Shown here: one piece after another, positions 10,901-19,519 of the stretch
Layout: the number at the start of each line of letters is the position of its first letter
Numbering within the stretch: position 1 is the stretch's first letter
Assembly: GCA_016748015.1 (NCBI GenBank)
Contig: JAAOMT010000009.1
Span: 1,241,924 to 1,287,100, forward strand
Length of the DNA stretch: 45,177 nt
Direction: 5' to 3'
From: Geosiphon pyriformis
Lineage: Eukaryota; Glomeromycota; Glomeromycetes; Archaeosporales; Geosiphonaceae
Position numbers and translations under genes: made by a program
Notes under the pieces: generated by a model
Databases searched by the model: none
Told to the model about the DNA's origin: nothing
The model's input: the letters and a program-made list of their open reading frames with translations, nothing else

Positions 10901-11640
10901 CCTTAATAAAATGGCAATAATAGTCTGCAAATCCCAAAAATACTCTCAGTTCTGTCAAGTTGGTTGGTACTGAAAAGTTCTTTACTATTGCAATTTTATC
11001 TGGATTTGTTTTAATGCTGTTTTTGTTTATGACATGTCCCAAAAATTTCAATTCTGTTTTGCCAAAGAAACACTTGGTTGCATTTAATTTCAATCTTGCT
11101 CTTTTCAATCTTTCAAATACTTGTTGAAGATGATGTAGATGGTTATTAAATGTCTTGGAGAACACATTGGTGTTGTCTAAGTAAACAACTACTGATTTTT
11201 ACAATAGTCCAGTATAAACAATTTCCATAAGCCATTGGAATGTTGTTGGAGCATTCATCAAGCCAAATGGCATTACTTTGAACTCAAAATTTCCTTCTTG
11301 TGTTGTAAAAGTTGTCTTCTCTTTATTTTTTGGTTTCATGGCTACTTGCCAGTAATCACTGTTTAAATTTAGAATAGAAAACCATTTCTTTTCTCCAAAA
11401 GTGTCGAACAGTTCTTGAATCTTTGGAGTTGGGTAGCTATCATCTTTGGTTACTGTATTCAATTTCTGGTAATTCACAAAAAAGCAGATTTTTCCATTTT
11501 TTTTATGGACTAGTACCACTGATAATGATCATAGACTTATTGATAGTTGAATTAGCCTATTGTTAAGCATCCAATTGATTTCTTGATGAATGATCTCATG
11601 GCTAGCTGGTGGTACTCTGTATGCTCTCTGTTTAATTGGC
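10839..11640 (-). pseudogene. Reverse transcriptase of copy A
   Basis: Two open pieces, 11199-11519 and 10839-11165, are separated by a stop. Visible motifs are VLVHKKNGKICFFVNYQKLN, FSILNLNSDYWQVAM (normally FSTLDL; the catalytic Asp is Asn), VMPFGLMNAPTTFQ, VVVYLDNTNVFSKTF (normally YLDD; second Asp changed to Asn), then the thumb/connection part KCFFGKTELKFLGHVI and LRVFLGFADYYCHFI. Both Asp-to-Asn changes are G-to-A on the sense strand, so this copy cannot be catalytically active. The upstream segment (11751-12110) ends ECYLLQPKQLEQMNLGNLDP-like sequence that links the dUTPase to RT. Confidence 0.9.
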
Positions 11641-11750
11641 ATTGTATCTCCAGTCTTAATTTAATGTTGAATGATATCAGTTTTGCCAAATTTGTTTTTA
11701 CTGGCAAAGATGTCATTAAAGTTGTTGAGTAACATCTTGAGTTGCATACA

Positions 11751-12110
11751 TTATAGTGGGTCTAGATTTCCCAAGTTCATCTGTTCCAATTGTTTTGGTT
11801 GGAGCAGATAACATTTTTCTTGTCCATATATGATATGAGATGTGATATCTACATATCCACACAGTTGTGGAAAGTTTAGAATAAGGTTTGGTAGTTGTTC
11901 TTCAATTTTGGTGGTTAAATATCCAATGATGGTCCCTTCTGGTATCTCAATAATGTCTTTTGTGTTGTTGTAAATAAAGATTTTAATGTGATCATGATTC
12001 TTGGCTGGTATGTGTAGATTGACTAATCCAATCTCTTTTGATTCACAAAGTGTTGCTTCTGCTTCAAAAATCTGAATCTGATTCTTTATTTTTTTCTCTA
12101 TAGTTACCAT
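11751..12110 (-). pseudogene. Linker domain between dUTPase and RT in copy A
   Basis: An open 119-codon stretch containing EIGLVNLHIPAKNHDHIKI, EGTIIGYLTTKIEEQ and CGYVDITSHIIYGQEKCYLL. This beta-rich region (IKIFIYNNTKDIIEIPEGTI) is reminiscent of the dUTPase-like or protease-adjacent segments preceding RT in other gypsy polyproteins, but I cannot name a family with certainty. It continues in frame from the dUTPase region, with intervening stops. Confidence 0.55.
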
Positions 12111-12194
12111 GTACTAGTCATATAGTAGAATTGAAATTAATTAATGGGTGGAGATAATTTCTCTCTTGTCAATAACTTTTTTTTCTGCCATATT

Positions 12195-12611
12195 GATTAG
12201 TATATCTATTCTATCTATTGATCCGAATTCTTATATCTTTCTTGCTGTTATCTCTAATTCTTCCCTGGTTTCTACTAATACTAATTGAGTTATTTTAATC
12301 AGAGACAGGAATATTGTTTATGCTATCTTTTCATTTAGATCTATAATATATGTCTTTTCTGAGTCATTTTATAGCATAGCAATAATATTTCCTACATATC
12401 CTGTGTTAATTATTTCTCCTCTAATGTTGATTCTTTTTTTTGCTAGGCTACTCTTAAATGCTAGCTAAACTATTGTTGTTGTTGAGATTTCTAATGCTAC
12501 TTTAAGATCAATGCATATGCACAAATGTGGTTCCAATTTGATGACATTTTTTTCTGAATATCTTAGATCAAACCCTATATCTGTATTATGTACATATTCT
12601 GGCATGATGCC
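12195..12611 (-). pseudogene. dUTPase domain in the pol of copy A
   Basis: About 137 residues between the Cys-rich module and RT. All five motifs of trimeric dUTPases are recognisable. Motif 1 is HNTDIGFDLRY (family pattern A.G.DL). Motif 2 is FKSSLAKKRINI (SR..LA..G). Motif 3 is RGEIINTGYVGNI (G.ID..Y.G). Motif 4 is NDSEKTYIIDLNEKIA, followed by a stop and TIF. Motif 5 is ARKI, a stop, EFGSIDRID (RG..GFGSTG). Length matches the family (about 135-150 aa). The enzyme hydrolyses dUTP to dUMP, limiting uracil in cDNA. Some lentiviruses and betaretroviruses carry one; here it lies between PR and RT. Four stops (CAR or CGA/TGG positions) inactivate this copy. Copy C has the same domain. Confidence 0.85.
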
Positions 12612-12859
12612 TTCATTGTTGTCACTATACTATCTGAATTTTTATTCCTTGAAAAGATCAAAAAACATGATGTATGTTTTGGGGTTTGAATTGGAGTTTG
12701 AATTGCTATTATTTTTCTTGCTATATTAAGCAGAACTGGAACCATTGTTTCATTGTCATCATTGTCAGAGTTTGAATCAGGATTGAAAATTGATTCTGAT
12801 TCTGATGCACAGCTATTGATTGGTTTCTCTTCTTTTGGAATTGTGTAGATCATGCATGG

Positions 12860-13510
12860 TAGTGAATTGTAAATGAAGTCACACTTATTACAATATTAGA
12901 AGTTACATGAAATTAAGCAGTGTTAACACAGTTGAGTGTTCAGTTGCTCTAAGCATTGCTCTTGCTCTTTTTTTGTGAGTGCTAATCCTTAGTAGTGTTC
13001 ATAGAATTGTTTTGGATTCAGGAGGTTTATGACTGGTTCTGGGTTCCAGTCAAGTTTTATGAGTTCAAGTGGGTTATTTTTAATTGTTCTTATTTTTTCT
13101 AGTGATGCTCCTTTGATTTTGGCAAGTGCTATTCATCAGATTTCATTATCATTGTGTGGACAGCCATCCAGACGTTTGATTGCTTATTTTCAGGCAGCGT
13201 CTATAAGTGTTCTCTTTCTTATCTAGTTGCTTATGAGAATTGTGTATTAACACAATTTGTCACATGTTTCTTCTCTCCCAGAAATGTTATTCCACATTTC
13301 TTCATCAAGGAGAGTTTTTCCACAAGCCAAGCATGGCTCATTATTCCATTTTCTAATTTGTTTTGGTTTTCCAAAGCATTCAATGAGACATGGACAGCAA
13401 TAAAACTTAGTTGCTGTCTGGTATTTCTTGTCGTCACCACAGCATGTGCCCATTAATGACAATTTCTTGCCACAATCAATGCATACTAGCTTTGGGTGGC
13501 AATAGTTAAA
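12860..13510 (-). pseudogene. Cysteine-rich (zinc-binding-like) module of copy A pol
   Basis: Sense translation contains CIDCGKKLSLMGTCCGDD, then FYCCPCLIECFG, then NEPCLACGKTLLDEEMW and, after a linker, CNKCDFIYN near 12870-12900. The repeated CXXC pairs suggest one or two treble-clef or RING-like zinc sites. It sits between protease and dUTPase, where retroelements do not normally have a zinc domain. Copy C has a Cys cluster (CICYYCKICY) in the corresponding place near 21850. The region between the Cys cluster and the dUTPase (12630-13230) is acidic/Asn-rich (FNPDSNSDNDDNE) and probably unstructured. Function unknown. Confidence 0.6.
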
Positions 13511-13859
13511 TGGTTGTGATGAAGTATATGTGTATGAGATATAAGTGGCAGTGGTGGTTGATATTGGTTCTTCTTCTTTCCTTTTTCCTTTTTCTTTTGT
13601 ATTTTCTTTTTACTCCCAACTTATTAGCTCTTCCTGGTCATTGTTGGTTCTTCAGATTTGATCAGCATTCCAGATAAGTTTTTCTTTTTGTTTTTTCTTT
13701 CTATTGTTATCTCAAAAGGATATTGGTAGTAACTTGTTGTGGTCTTCTTCAGCTTATAAAACTTGATAGACTTCTTGAATAGGGTTTTTTTTTTTCCTCG
13801 AACTCGATGAGTGGTGCTGGCAGGTTGGTGGTCTTGAAATAACCACACATGACAGGTAC

Positions 13860-14513
13860 TTGCATATGTTAGTCATTCTGATTAAGCTGTAGTTTCTGCA
13901 TGTTTTAGTCGAGCATGGCATTTGTTTTGACTAACCAGTTATTACCAACTAATGCTTAGTATTGTGTGACTTCCATCACTAAAACTTTGATAGAGGTAAT
14001 AATACTATTTACTTCAAAGAGAAAATCATCAATCTTGCCAATAGGAGTTTTGGTCATCCCATCAGCCATTATTATTCTGGCATTGGCAGCACAATCAATT
14101 CAGCAACCTAATTGGTTCATGAGTTGTCATGTAATGATACTGTCAGTTAATTCACTGTTTAGGATCAGTTTAATGTGCTGTCCATTAACTTTAGCATCTG
14201 TATATATCACAGTAATGGGTTTTGATTCTAGGGTGGTTCTACTGAATAGTGGCATTTTAATTGGTTCTTTGAATTCAAAAAAGAAGATAGCAGTAAGGGA
14301 TTTGTCTTTAGTAATAGTTGCTGGTAGGATATTGTTGGTAAGTGACTGCTTCTGTTTGGTTTCCAAGTTGTGAAGTGTGGCATCTTCTGGAGTTACCAGA
14401 AGACTTAAATAGTTCTGAGAACTCAGATTTTGGGTGTACTCGGTTCCTAAACTCCACTGGCATAATCCTGATGACTGGTTTGAAGAGCTGAGAATTGGTT
14501 GGTGGACAACCAT
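13860..14513 (-). pseudogene. Retropepsin-like aspartic protease of copy A
   Basis: The open part 14127-14513 ends KLILNSELTDSIIT before a TGA. The family's active site is LILDSGS.; here Asp is Asn and Gly is Glu, both explained by G-to-A changes. Past the TGA the frame continues QLMNQLGC, a stop (CGA-type), IDCAANARIIMADGMTKTPI, then ...ALVGNNWLVKTNAMLD, the typical C-terminal part of gypsy proteases (ALVGNDWL). It would cleave the polyprotein. The catalytic residue is lost and two CGA-to-TGA stops are present. Confidence 0.82.
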
Positions 14514-14639
14514 TGCTGATTGCCAGTTTTGGATGGTCTTTAATCTGGGATTTCCTGATGTTATCTGAGCTGGTGGTGTTAAAATTGGTTGGGATTGATA
14601 TATTGCTTGAGGCTGTGGTTGATAGATAGGTTGGGGTTG

Positions 14640-16533
14640 CAGTTAATAAATTACTGGTGTTGTCAGCTGATAAATTGGTGTTTGATAAATTGGCTGTTGC
14701 ATTATAAGTAGGTAATTTGGTTGATATAGTTCTGGGTTTGATTGATAATTTGGAGTTTGAAATCTGTAATCAGGGTTTCAATATTGATTTCCCAATTATT
14801 GGTTATTAGTCTTAATCTACAGTCAATTTTCAAATGTTCTTGTTTACTACAGTAGTGGCAAACATGTGTCTCCTGTTGCCACTGTTGATTGGTCAAAGAT
14901 GATAAATGCAATTGATTCTGAAAATGATTTGCATTTTTTTGATTATTGCATTATTGTGGAGATTGATAAACTGCCTAATTGTTAATTAAGTATCCTTCTA
15001 ATTTTTTGTCAATAGAATTACTGAATTGTTTTAGCTTAGAATCTAATTCAGATGATTTGTTTATCACTAAACTGACAGCTTGAGCATGGTTAGCTTCAAG
15101 TTTGGCAAATTCAAAATCCTTTGCATTGGTAACTGCATTTTGGAGAGTTTGTGGGTGCATTAGACATATGCATTGGAGGATGCTACTATGCAGTCCACAG
15201 ATGAACTGGTTTAGAATCTGTGGTGCTGTAAAATAGTTAGCTTGGATTGCTTGAATTTGGCACAAGTTTCTGTAAAAATGTCTCAAGTAAGTAGTAACTG
15301 CTTCAGTTTCTCTTTGTATGATTGTGGTGAAGGTGTTGGCTAGACAATTAATACTGTTATTATTACTGAAATATCTCAAGAATTTAACTTTAAATTCTTA
15401 GAATGTTTGAGGTTTGACAACTAAACTTTGATACTATGAGTTGGTGGTATTTTATAAGAAATAAAAGATGGCTTGAAATGTCCTGACATCATTCTATCTG
15501 TTGGCTGTGATGGCTTTTTCCACATTGTTTAGCCACACTTGTGTGTTGTCCTTTTTGTTCATGAATTTTTTAAGTTTTACTATAAGGATGTAGGCTATTG
15601 GATCTATGTTTGATTGGTGCAATAGTTGAAGGAATAGTGATTGAGGTAGTATTGGTGGTTGTTGAATTTGTTCAGCAATCAAATTAATTGGTTGCTGATT
15701 GATAACGATTTCTAAAGGTAAGTTTTCTTGATTAATTAACTCGGAGTTCGGATTATTCGGAATTTGCTGGGTTTGAATATTTGGGGTTTTAACTTCCAGA
15801 TTTTCTGCGATCAGATTTTGATAATTAAATTCTTAATCTTTTTTTCCTTTTCTTCTAATGCTATTATCTCTCAAGGACTTGCAGTTTCAAAATCTGGTTG
15901 AGGTGGCAGTGATCAGAATCCTGATGGCATTGGAAATCGCAATTTAAATCCTTTAAAATAATTGCCATAAGTTCTTAATAATTCTACTTTTTTTATTTAC
16001 TTTGAAATAGGAGTTATCTAAATGTTGATATTACGTTTGATGTGATGTTAATGATACTACTGAATGTGTAATGGTATGATGAATATAATGAGGATTTAAT
16101 TCTTTGTTTCTTCTATGTTGGTAATTGTATTCTTTTTGGTGTTACTGCTGGTGTTTGTAATTTTTCTTTACTCTTATCTGTGTAGGTAATGAGAAATTGT
16201 TGTTAAGTGTATTTTTCAATTTCTTGATTAATTTCTCTAATAATTGGTGCAAAACTGTAATTCTATAATAAGCTGATATATTGGATTAATTCTGTATAAA
16301 AATTTTCTCTTGCTGATTTAATGTCAATTGGTCTTCCTAGAAAATCTGTGATTCTCTCATTAACATAAAAGTTGAAGGCTGATTCTGTTGGATAATGGTT
16401 GTTGGTTAAGCCCAATTGTTGACTGTACTGTTGAAATAAGGATTTGGTGAATCCTAAATAGTTTGTTCCTATGATTTCTGATTCTGCTACTTTTGGATGA
16501 TTGTTGATGATGCTGGTTTTCTGTAGGATTATA
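14640..16533 (-). pseudogene. gag region of copy A
   Basis: From the primer-binding site onward there is an N-terminal extension (about 15700-16530; matched by copy B 27719-28603), rich in Asn, Gln and Pro. Then comes a capsid-type retrotransposon gag domain: 15494-15682 (NTQVWLNNVEKAITANR) and 14975-15379 (ETEAVTTYLRHFYRNLCQIQ, then LNQFICGLHSSILQ), with the conserved Trp and the TTYLRHF region typical of Ty3/gypsy gag. The nucleocapsid knuckle CHYCSKQEHLKIDC (CX2CX4HX4C) is at 14819-14860, followed by a Gln/Tyr-rich stretch (about 14580-14700). Stops separate the pieces. The start codon is not clear: the likely position reads GTA here and GTG in copy B. Confidence 0.78.
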
Positions 16534-16550
16534 CCTCACAGAGAGCACCA
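16534..16550 (-). other. Primer-binding site of copy A
   Basis: Two nucleotides inside the 5' LTR the sense strand reads TGGTGCTCTCTGTGAGG, complementary to a tRNA 3' end ending in CCA. Copy B has TGGTGTTCTCTGTGAAA at the same place (27701-27717), differing by transitions. I cannot name the tRNA; its 3' end would read CCTCACAGAGAGCACCA. Confidence 0.75.
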
Positions 16551-16552
16551 AA

Positions 16553-17395
16553 TGTTACAAATGAATAATTGGGGTCTCAAGTCAAATCAAACCCATAACT
16601 TGGTGCTTAATGTCTTGCTTAATATCAGTTGTTAAAGTGTTATGGATCTGAGAGTATTATTATCTAAAAGTTTTTTGTGAAGTTCTTTGTATAATGGACA
16701 AAAATTCAATAATTGTTTTCAGTAGTCTCCTGGAATCACAATTCTGTTGAATTTTTTTCTTAGTATGGTGGCCAGTAATCCTCCTGATAAGCTATTTTCA
16801 AATCTATGAGTGTTCTACTCTTGTTTTATGGGTTTTTACCAGTCCCTATGATATCTGTATGTTAGCGCTTAATCTTTTAATTAATTAGTAAATAACAACA
16901 AAGAAAAAAAAATAAAAATAAAAGAAATAAAAAATAAAAAATAAGCCAAGACAATAATAGTTAGTATCGCGTCAATAGCCATGATCAAGAGCTATTGTTC
17001 CAGTATGATTAAGTATCAATTACTATCAACACTTCATGTTGATAGTAGAAAGTAGATTTGAGATAAAGAATAATTATTTATTAATATTTGTGAGTTGGAA
17101 GATTGCTTAGATCAAATCTAAACTGAGAGGTCTGTTTTTTTCTATTTCTAATACTATGACTATATATACATAATTGAGATTTCTCAATTCCTCAATTTTT
17201 TACACCAGAAATTCTGTAATTCCTTTAAAAGAAATCTTGGAATTCTGGAATCCTGCAATTTCTTGTACAAGAATCCTGAAATTTCTGGAATCCTGTAATT
17301 CTTTTGAAAAAAATTTTGGAATTTTACATTTACTATGGTTACTTCTGATTGGCTAATTTATGCTAATATATACTTCCTATATTCTATAAATAACA
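16553..17395 (-). repeat. 5' LTR of copy A
   Basis: 843 bp, ending TGTTAC and AATAACA on the plus strand. It carries the two stem-loops (16973-16997 and 17022-17046), an A/T-rich run near 16900-16945, a TATA-like stretch near 17160-17170 and the degenerate GAATTCC-type block at about 17210-17330. It should hold promoter and polyadenylation signals of the element. Confidence 0.92.
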
Positions 17396-17497
17396 ATGTG
17401 TCAGATGATGCTATGAAGATTTCGTCTAAAATCTCATTGGAAACCACAAAGAGATTTGGTGTAACAATAGCAGAAGCAAGTAACTGCTTCCACTTTT

Positions 17498-17863
17498 CTA
17501 TACTTTTGGTTTTATTGACCATTTTTTTGAAGAGAAAGTACTAATAGCACCAGATGTTGAAGCTATAAAAGGAAATACTAGCTTGTTAACTGGTCTATTA
17601 TTAAATACTTTTGGGCTCTTAATAGGAGTGGAAACAATACTAGAACTAACCCAAGTGTGTCTCTTTGAGGAAACTTTAACTGGTAAAAAACCAGCCAAAA
17701 ATAAAAAAGTTGCTTCAGTAGCTACCAAAGGCAGTTTTTTATGATTACTAGATAAAGAAAAGGCTTTTACCACAGAGAGAGCTTCTCTAATTAAAATTTT
17801 ATTAGATATCTTAGGAAAAATATTAGGTGCAGTTTTTTTACTCTTTGCTTTAGTTGTGGTCAT
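17498..17863 (-). pseudogene. N-terminal part of L2 ORF1
   Basis: Starts at the ATG at 17863-17861, about 24 nt inside the element's 5' end, giving MTTTKAKSKKTAPNIFPKIS; the L1 equivalent is MTMTRAKSKK. The conserved stretch KRHTWVSSSIVSTPIKSPKV aligns with KKHTWVSSSVASTPSKSPKF in L1. It is Ser/Lys-rich and probably unstructured. The frame is lost after 17498, and the gene continues beyond copy A at 6175 and below. Confidence 0.75.
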
Positions 17864-17887
17864 AAAATTAAGGAGACAAAGAGCTAA

Positions 17888-17984
17888 ATTATTAAAATTA
17901 ATATCTTAAAAAAAAAGCTCTATATAATAAAAAATATTTGATTATTAATATTATTTTAAATGTTAAACTTTAAGATTATTTAAT
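17888..17984. repeat. Left-arm segment between L2 and L4
   Basis: 97 bp, including the right target copy of L2 (17888-17899) and the left target copy of L4 (TTATTTAAT, 17976-17984). It matches the reverse complement of 33989-34084 nearly base for base, for example AAAAAATATTTGATTATTAA. Confidence 0.88.
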
Positions 17985-19197
17985 TTTTTTTTTTTTTAAC
18001 AAGTGAGGTCCAAATGTAATCTAGTGCTTTACATTATACAAACAATCTAAACTAGGAGTGAATCATGTACTTTTTACACGTGACCAGCCACTCGGACCAG
18101 TCAGGACTACACTATATACTTATATGCACAGAAACCAAATCTCCAATACCTAAAAAAAATGGGCAAAACTTATAAAACCCGAAACCAACTCCAAAAGCCT
18201 CAGCCACACCTAGCAATCTAACCACACCAGCTGAAAAAACCATAGACAAACCAGAAACCGAAGCAGGAGTGGAGCCGTCATGTGGAATTAAACTGTGTTT
18301 TTCTATAAACACCCGGTGCCTAGTGTGGACCAACCAAATGTCATCCCAAAATGCAAGACAGAACCCACATACAAAATTCACAATTTTACTAGCTCCAACC
18401 TCAGAATCCTTGAAAACCAAGACAGATTCATGATACTAATTGTTGAAAACAAGGCCCTTATACAGAGCAGCACCAACCCCAACCTTAGAAACACAGGAAT
18501 TCAACAGCTGCAAGACACATGAAGAAAACCAAAACAGACCAGAAAGAGCCATCCAAGCTGAAGCATGAACGTCCAATAATTGGACACAACTAGTGATGTC
18601 ATGAGAACAAGAAAAAACATGATCCGAGATCTCAACATCACCACAATACAAACACATTACACTGGGGTACCCCCTATTATACAAATGCTTATGCACAGCA
18701 ACTGGGAGCCGACGATGAAAGGCCTTCATAAAGTAAGTCTGGAAGCCAGCCGTACGCACACTAGTGAAACCAGCAGCCAAGTGAGAATTGGGGTGCCACA
18801 CCAGGGAAGACTTGGACCAATTAATATCAGCACACAAACCATCTGCCACAACCCAAGAGCCAGATTCAACCTCCCAGCGAGCATAATGAACCAAACAGAA
18901 AACATCATAAACAAAGTGTCTAGAATTACCAGAAATCACAGTACCACCTATCTTCAGAAAACGTTTGCTGACCAAATGAAACAGGCGACAAGTAGAAAAA
19001 GCGGTCTCCTTAGCAAGTGCATCAACATGTTCATTGTCCGGGATGCCTAAATGACCCTTAACTTTAATTCAATTTACTTTCAAATTCTTGCAATGAATGA
19101 CATTAGCTATGTGACAGCACTCAATCCAACAATAGTTCCTAAAATCCAGATAAACCAACAAAGACTCTGACTTGCACGCATCCACAGCAGCTTGGCT
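17985..19197 (-). mobile_element. LINE L4: 5'-truncated copy of the autonomous LINE
   Basis: Flanked by TTATTTAAT at 17976-17984 and 19198-19206; the right arm has the site once (33989-33997). In sense orientation the insert begins inside ORF2 RNase H and ends with a 3' tail (GGCTGGTCACGTGTAAAAAG, then TTGGACCTCACTTGTTAAAA and an A-run). 5' truncation is typical of incomplete target-primed reverse transcription. Its coding part is less decayed than other elements here, suggesting a younger insertion. Confidence 0.88.
18112..19197 (-). pseudogene. ORF2 C terminus in L4: RNase H end and CCHC finger
   Basis: The 5' end reads NWIKVKGHLGIPDNEHVDAL, the last RNase H motif (VKGHsGi.gNE.aDalA), near 19000-19060. 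Then 18436-18975 contains FMKAFHRRLPVAVHKHLYNR, SVMCLYCGDVEISDHVFSC (CX2CX7HX3C, the zinc-binding region often C-terminal in LINE ORF2) and a downstream Leu/Ser-rich part. The final piece 18112-18420 (IEKHSLIPHDGSTPASVSGL) aligns with YYEKHSLLLRNESPAPAVSG at the end of R1 ORF2. A frame change lies near 18430. Only the ORF2 C-terminal third is present. Confidence 0.85.
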
Positions 19198-19518
19198 TTA
19201 TTTAATAATTTATTATAAAATATATTTGTTTTATTTTTTAATACTTTTATTTAAACTTTTAATGATTTATAAAGTTTTTAAAATCCATATAATTAGTTTA
19301 AAATTATTTATATAATAATTATTATTACTCTTCTGATTTTTTGAATTTTTATTGTTTTTAATTTTATTTTAATTTTAATTTAGTTATTTTAGAATTTTAA
19401 ATTGCTAATTTATCTTTGTTAATTAATTTTTAATTTGTTTAATTACATTTTTATTATTAATATTATCAATTATAAATTATAAAATAAAATTTTTTTTTTG
19501 TTTTAAATTATAATATTA
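19198..19518. repeat. Innermost detectable left-arm segment
   Basis: Matches the reverse complement of 33677-33997, for example TATTTGTTTTATTTTTTAAT and the region around 19280-19330. Homology ends where LINE L3 starts on the left; the right arm carries a LINE 3' end about 25 bp further on, so these are separate insertions near the same point. No gene. Confidence 0.82.
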
Positions 19519-19519
19519 A

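Larger units (their letters stand above)
6176..17395 (-). mobile_element. Ty3/gypsy LTR retrotransposon, copy A (near full length)
   Basis: An 11.2-kb element on the minus strand. LTRs of about 840 bp lie at 6176-7013 (3') and 16553-17395 (5'). It has a primer-binding site next to the 5' LTR, a purine-rich tract next to the 3' LTR and a 4-bp duplication ATGT. The internal order is gag N-terminal region, capsid-like gag, CCHC knuckle, protease, Cys-rich module, dUTPase, RT, RNase H, integrase and a C-terminal extension. The RT-RNase H-IN order identifies Ty3/gypsy. The LTRs differ at many positions, nearly all transitions. Many stops make it non-functional. A DNA transposon sits in its 3' end (7117-8371). 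Confidence 0.92.
4433..17887 (-). mobile_element. LINE L2: ORF1-only non-autonomous element, split by LTR copy A
   Basis: The outer ends carry a 12-bp duplication. Excluding copy A with one ATGT target copy, the element is about 2.2 kb, close to L1. The 5' part is 17396-17887 and the 3' part 4433-6175. The leader is about 24 nt (TTAGCTCTTTGTCTCC, then AATTTTATG). The 3' tail contains TTACATATAGAAAATATGTG and CTTGCTTATTAAAC, then an A-run. As in L1, the ORF1 C terminus runs straight into the tail without ORF2. L1 and L2 share both ends and the deletion, which indicates an amplifying non-autonomous family. Confidence 0.85.

Noticed and set aside
13029-13456. Plus-strand hydrophobic frames that look like membrane segments
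   Set aside because: They are antisense to the Cys-rich module of copy A; the apparent hydrophobicity comes from T-rich complement sequence.
18580-19050. 156-codon plus-strand open frame
   Set aside because: It is the antisense shadow of the L4 ORF2 C terminus, whose minus-strand translation has RNase H and CCHC motifs.
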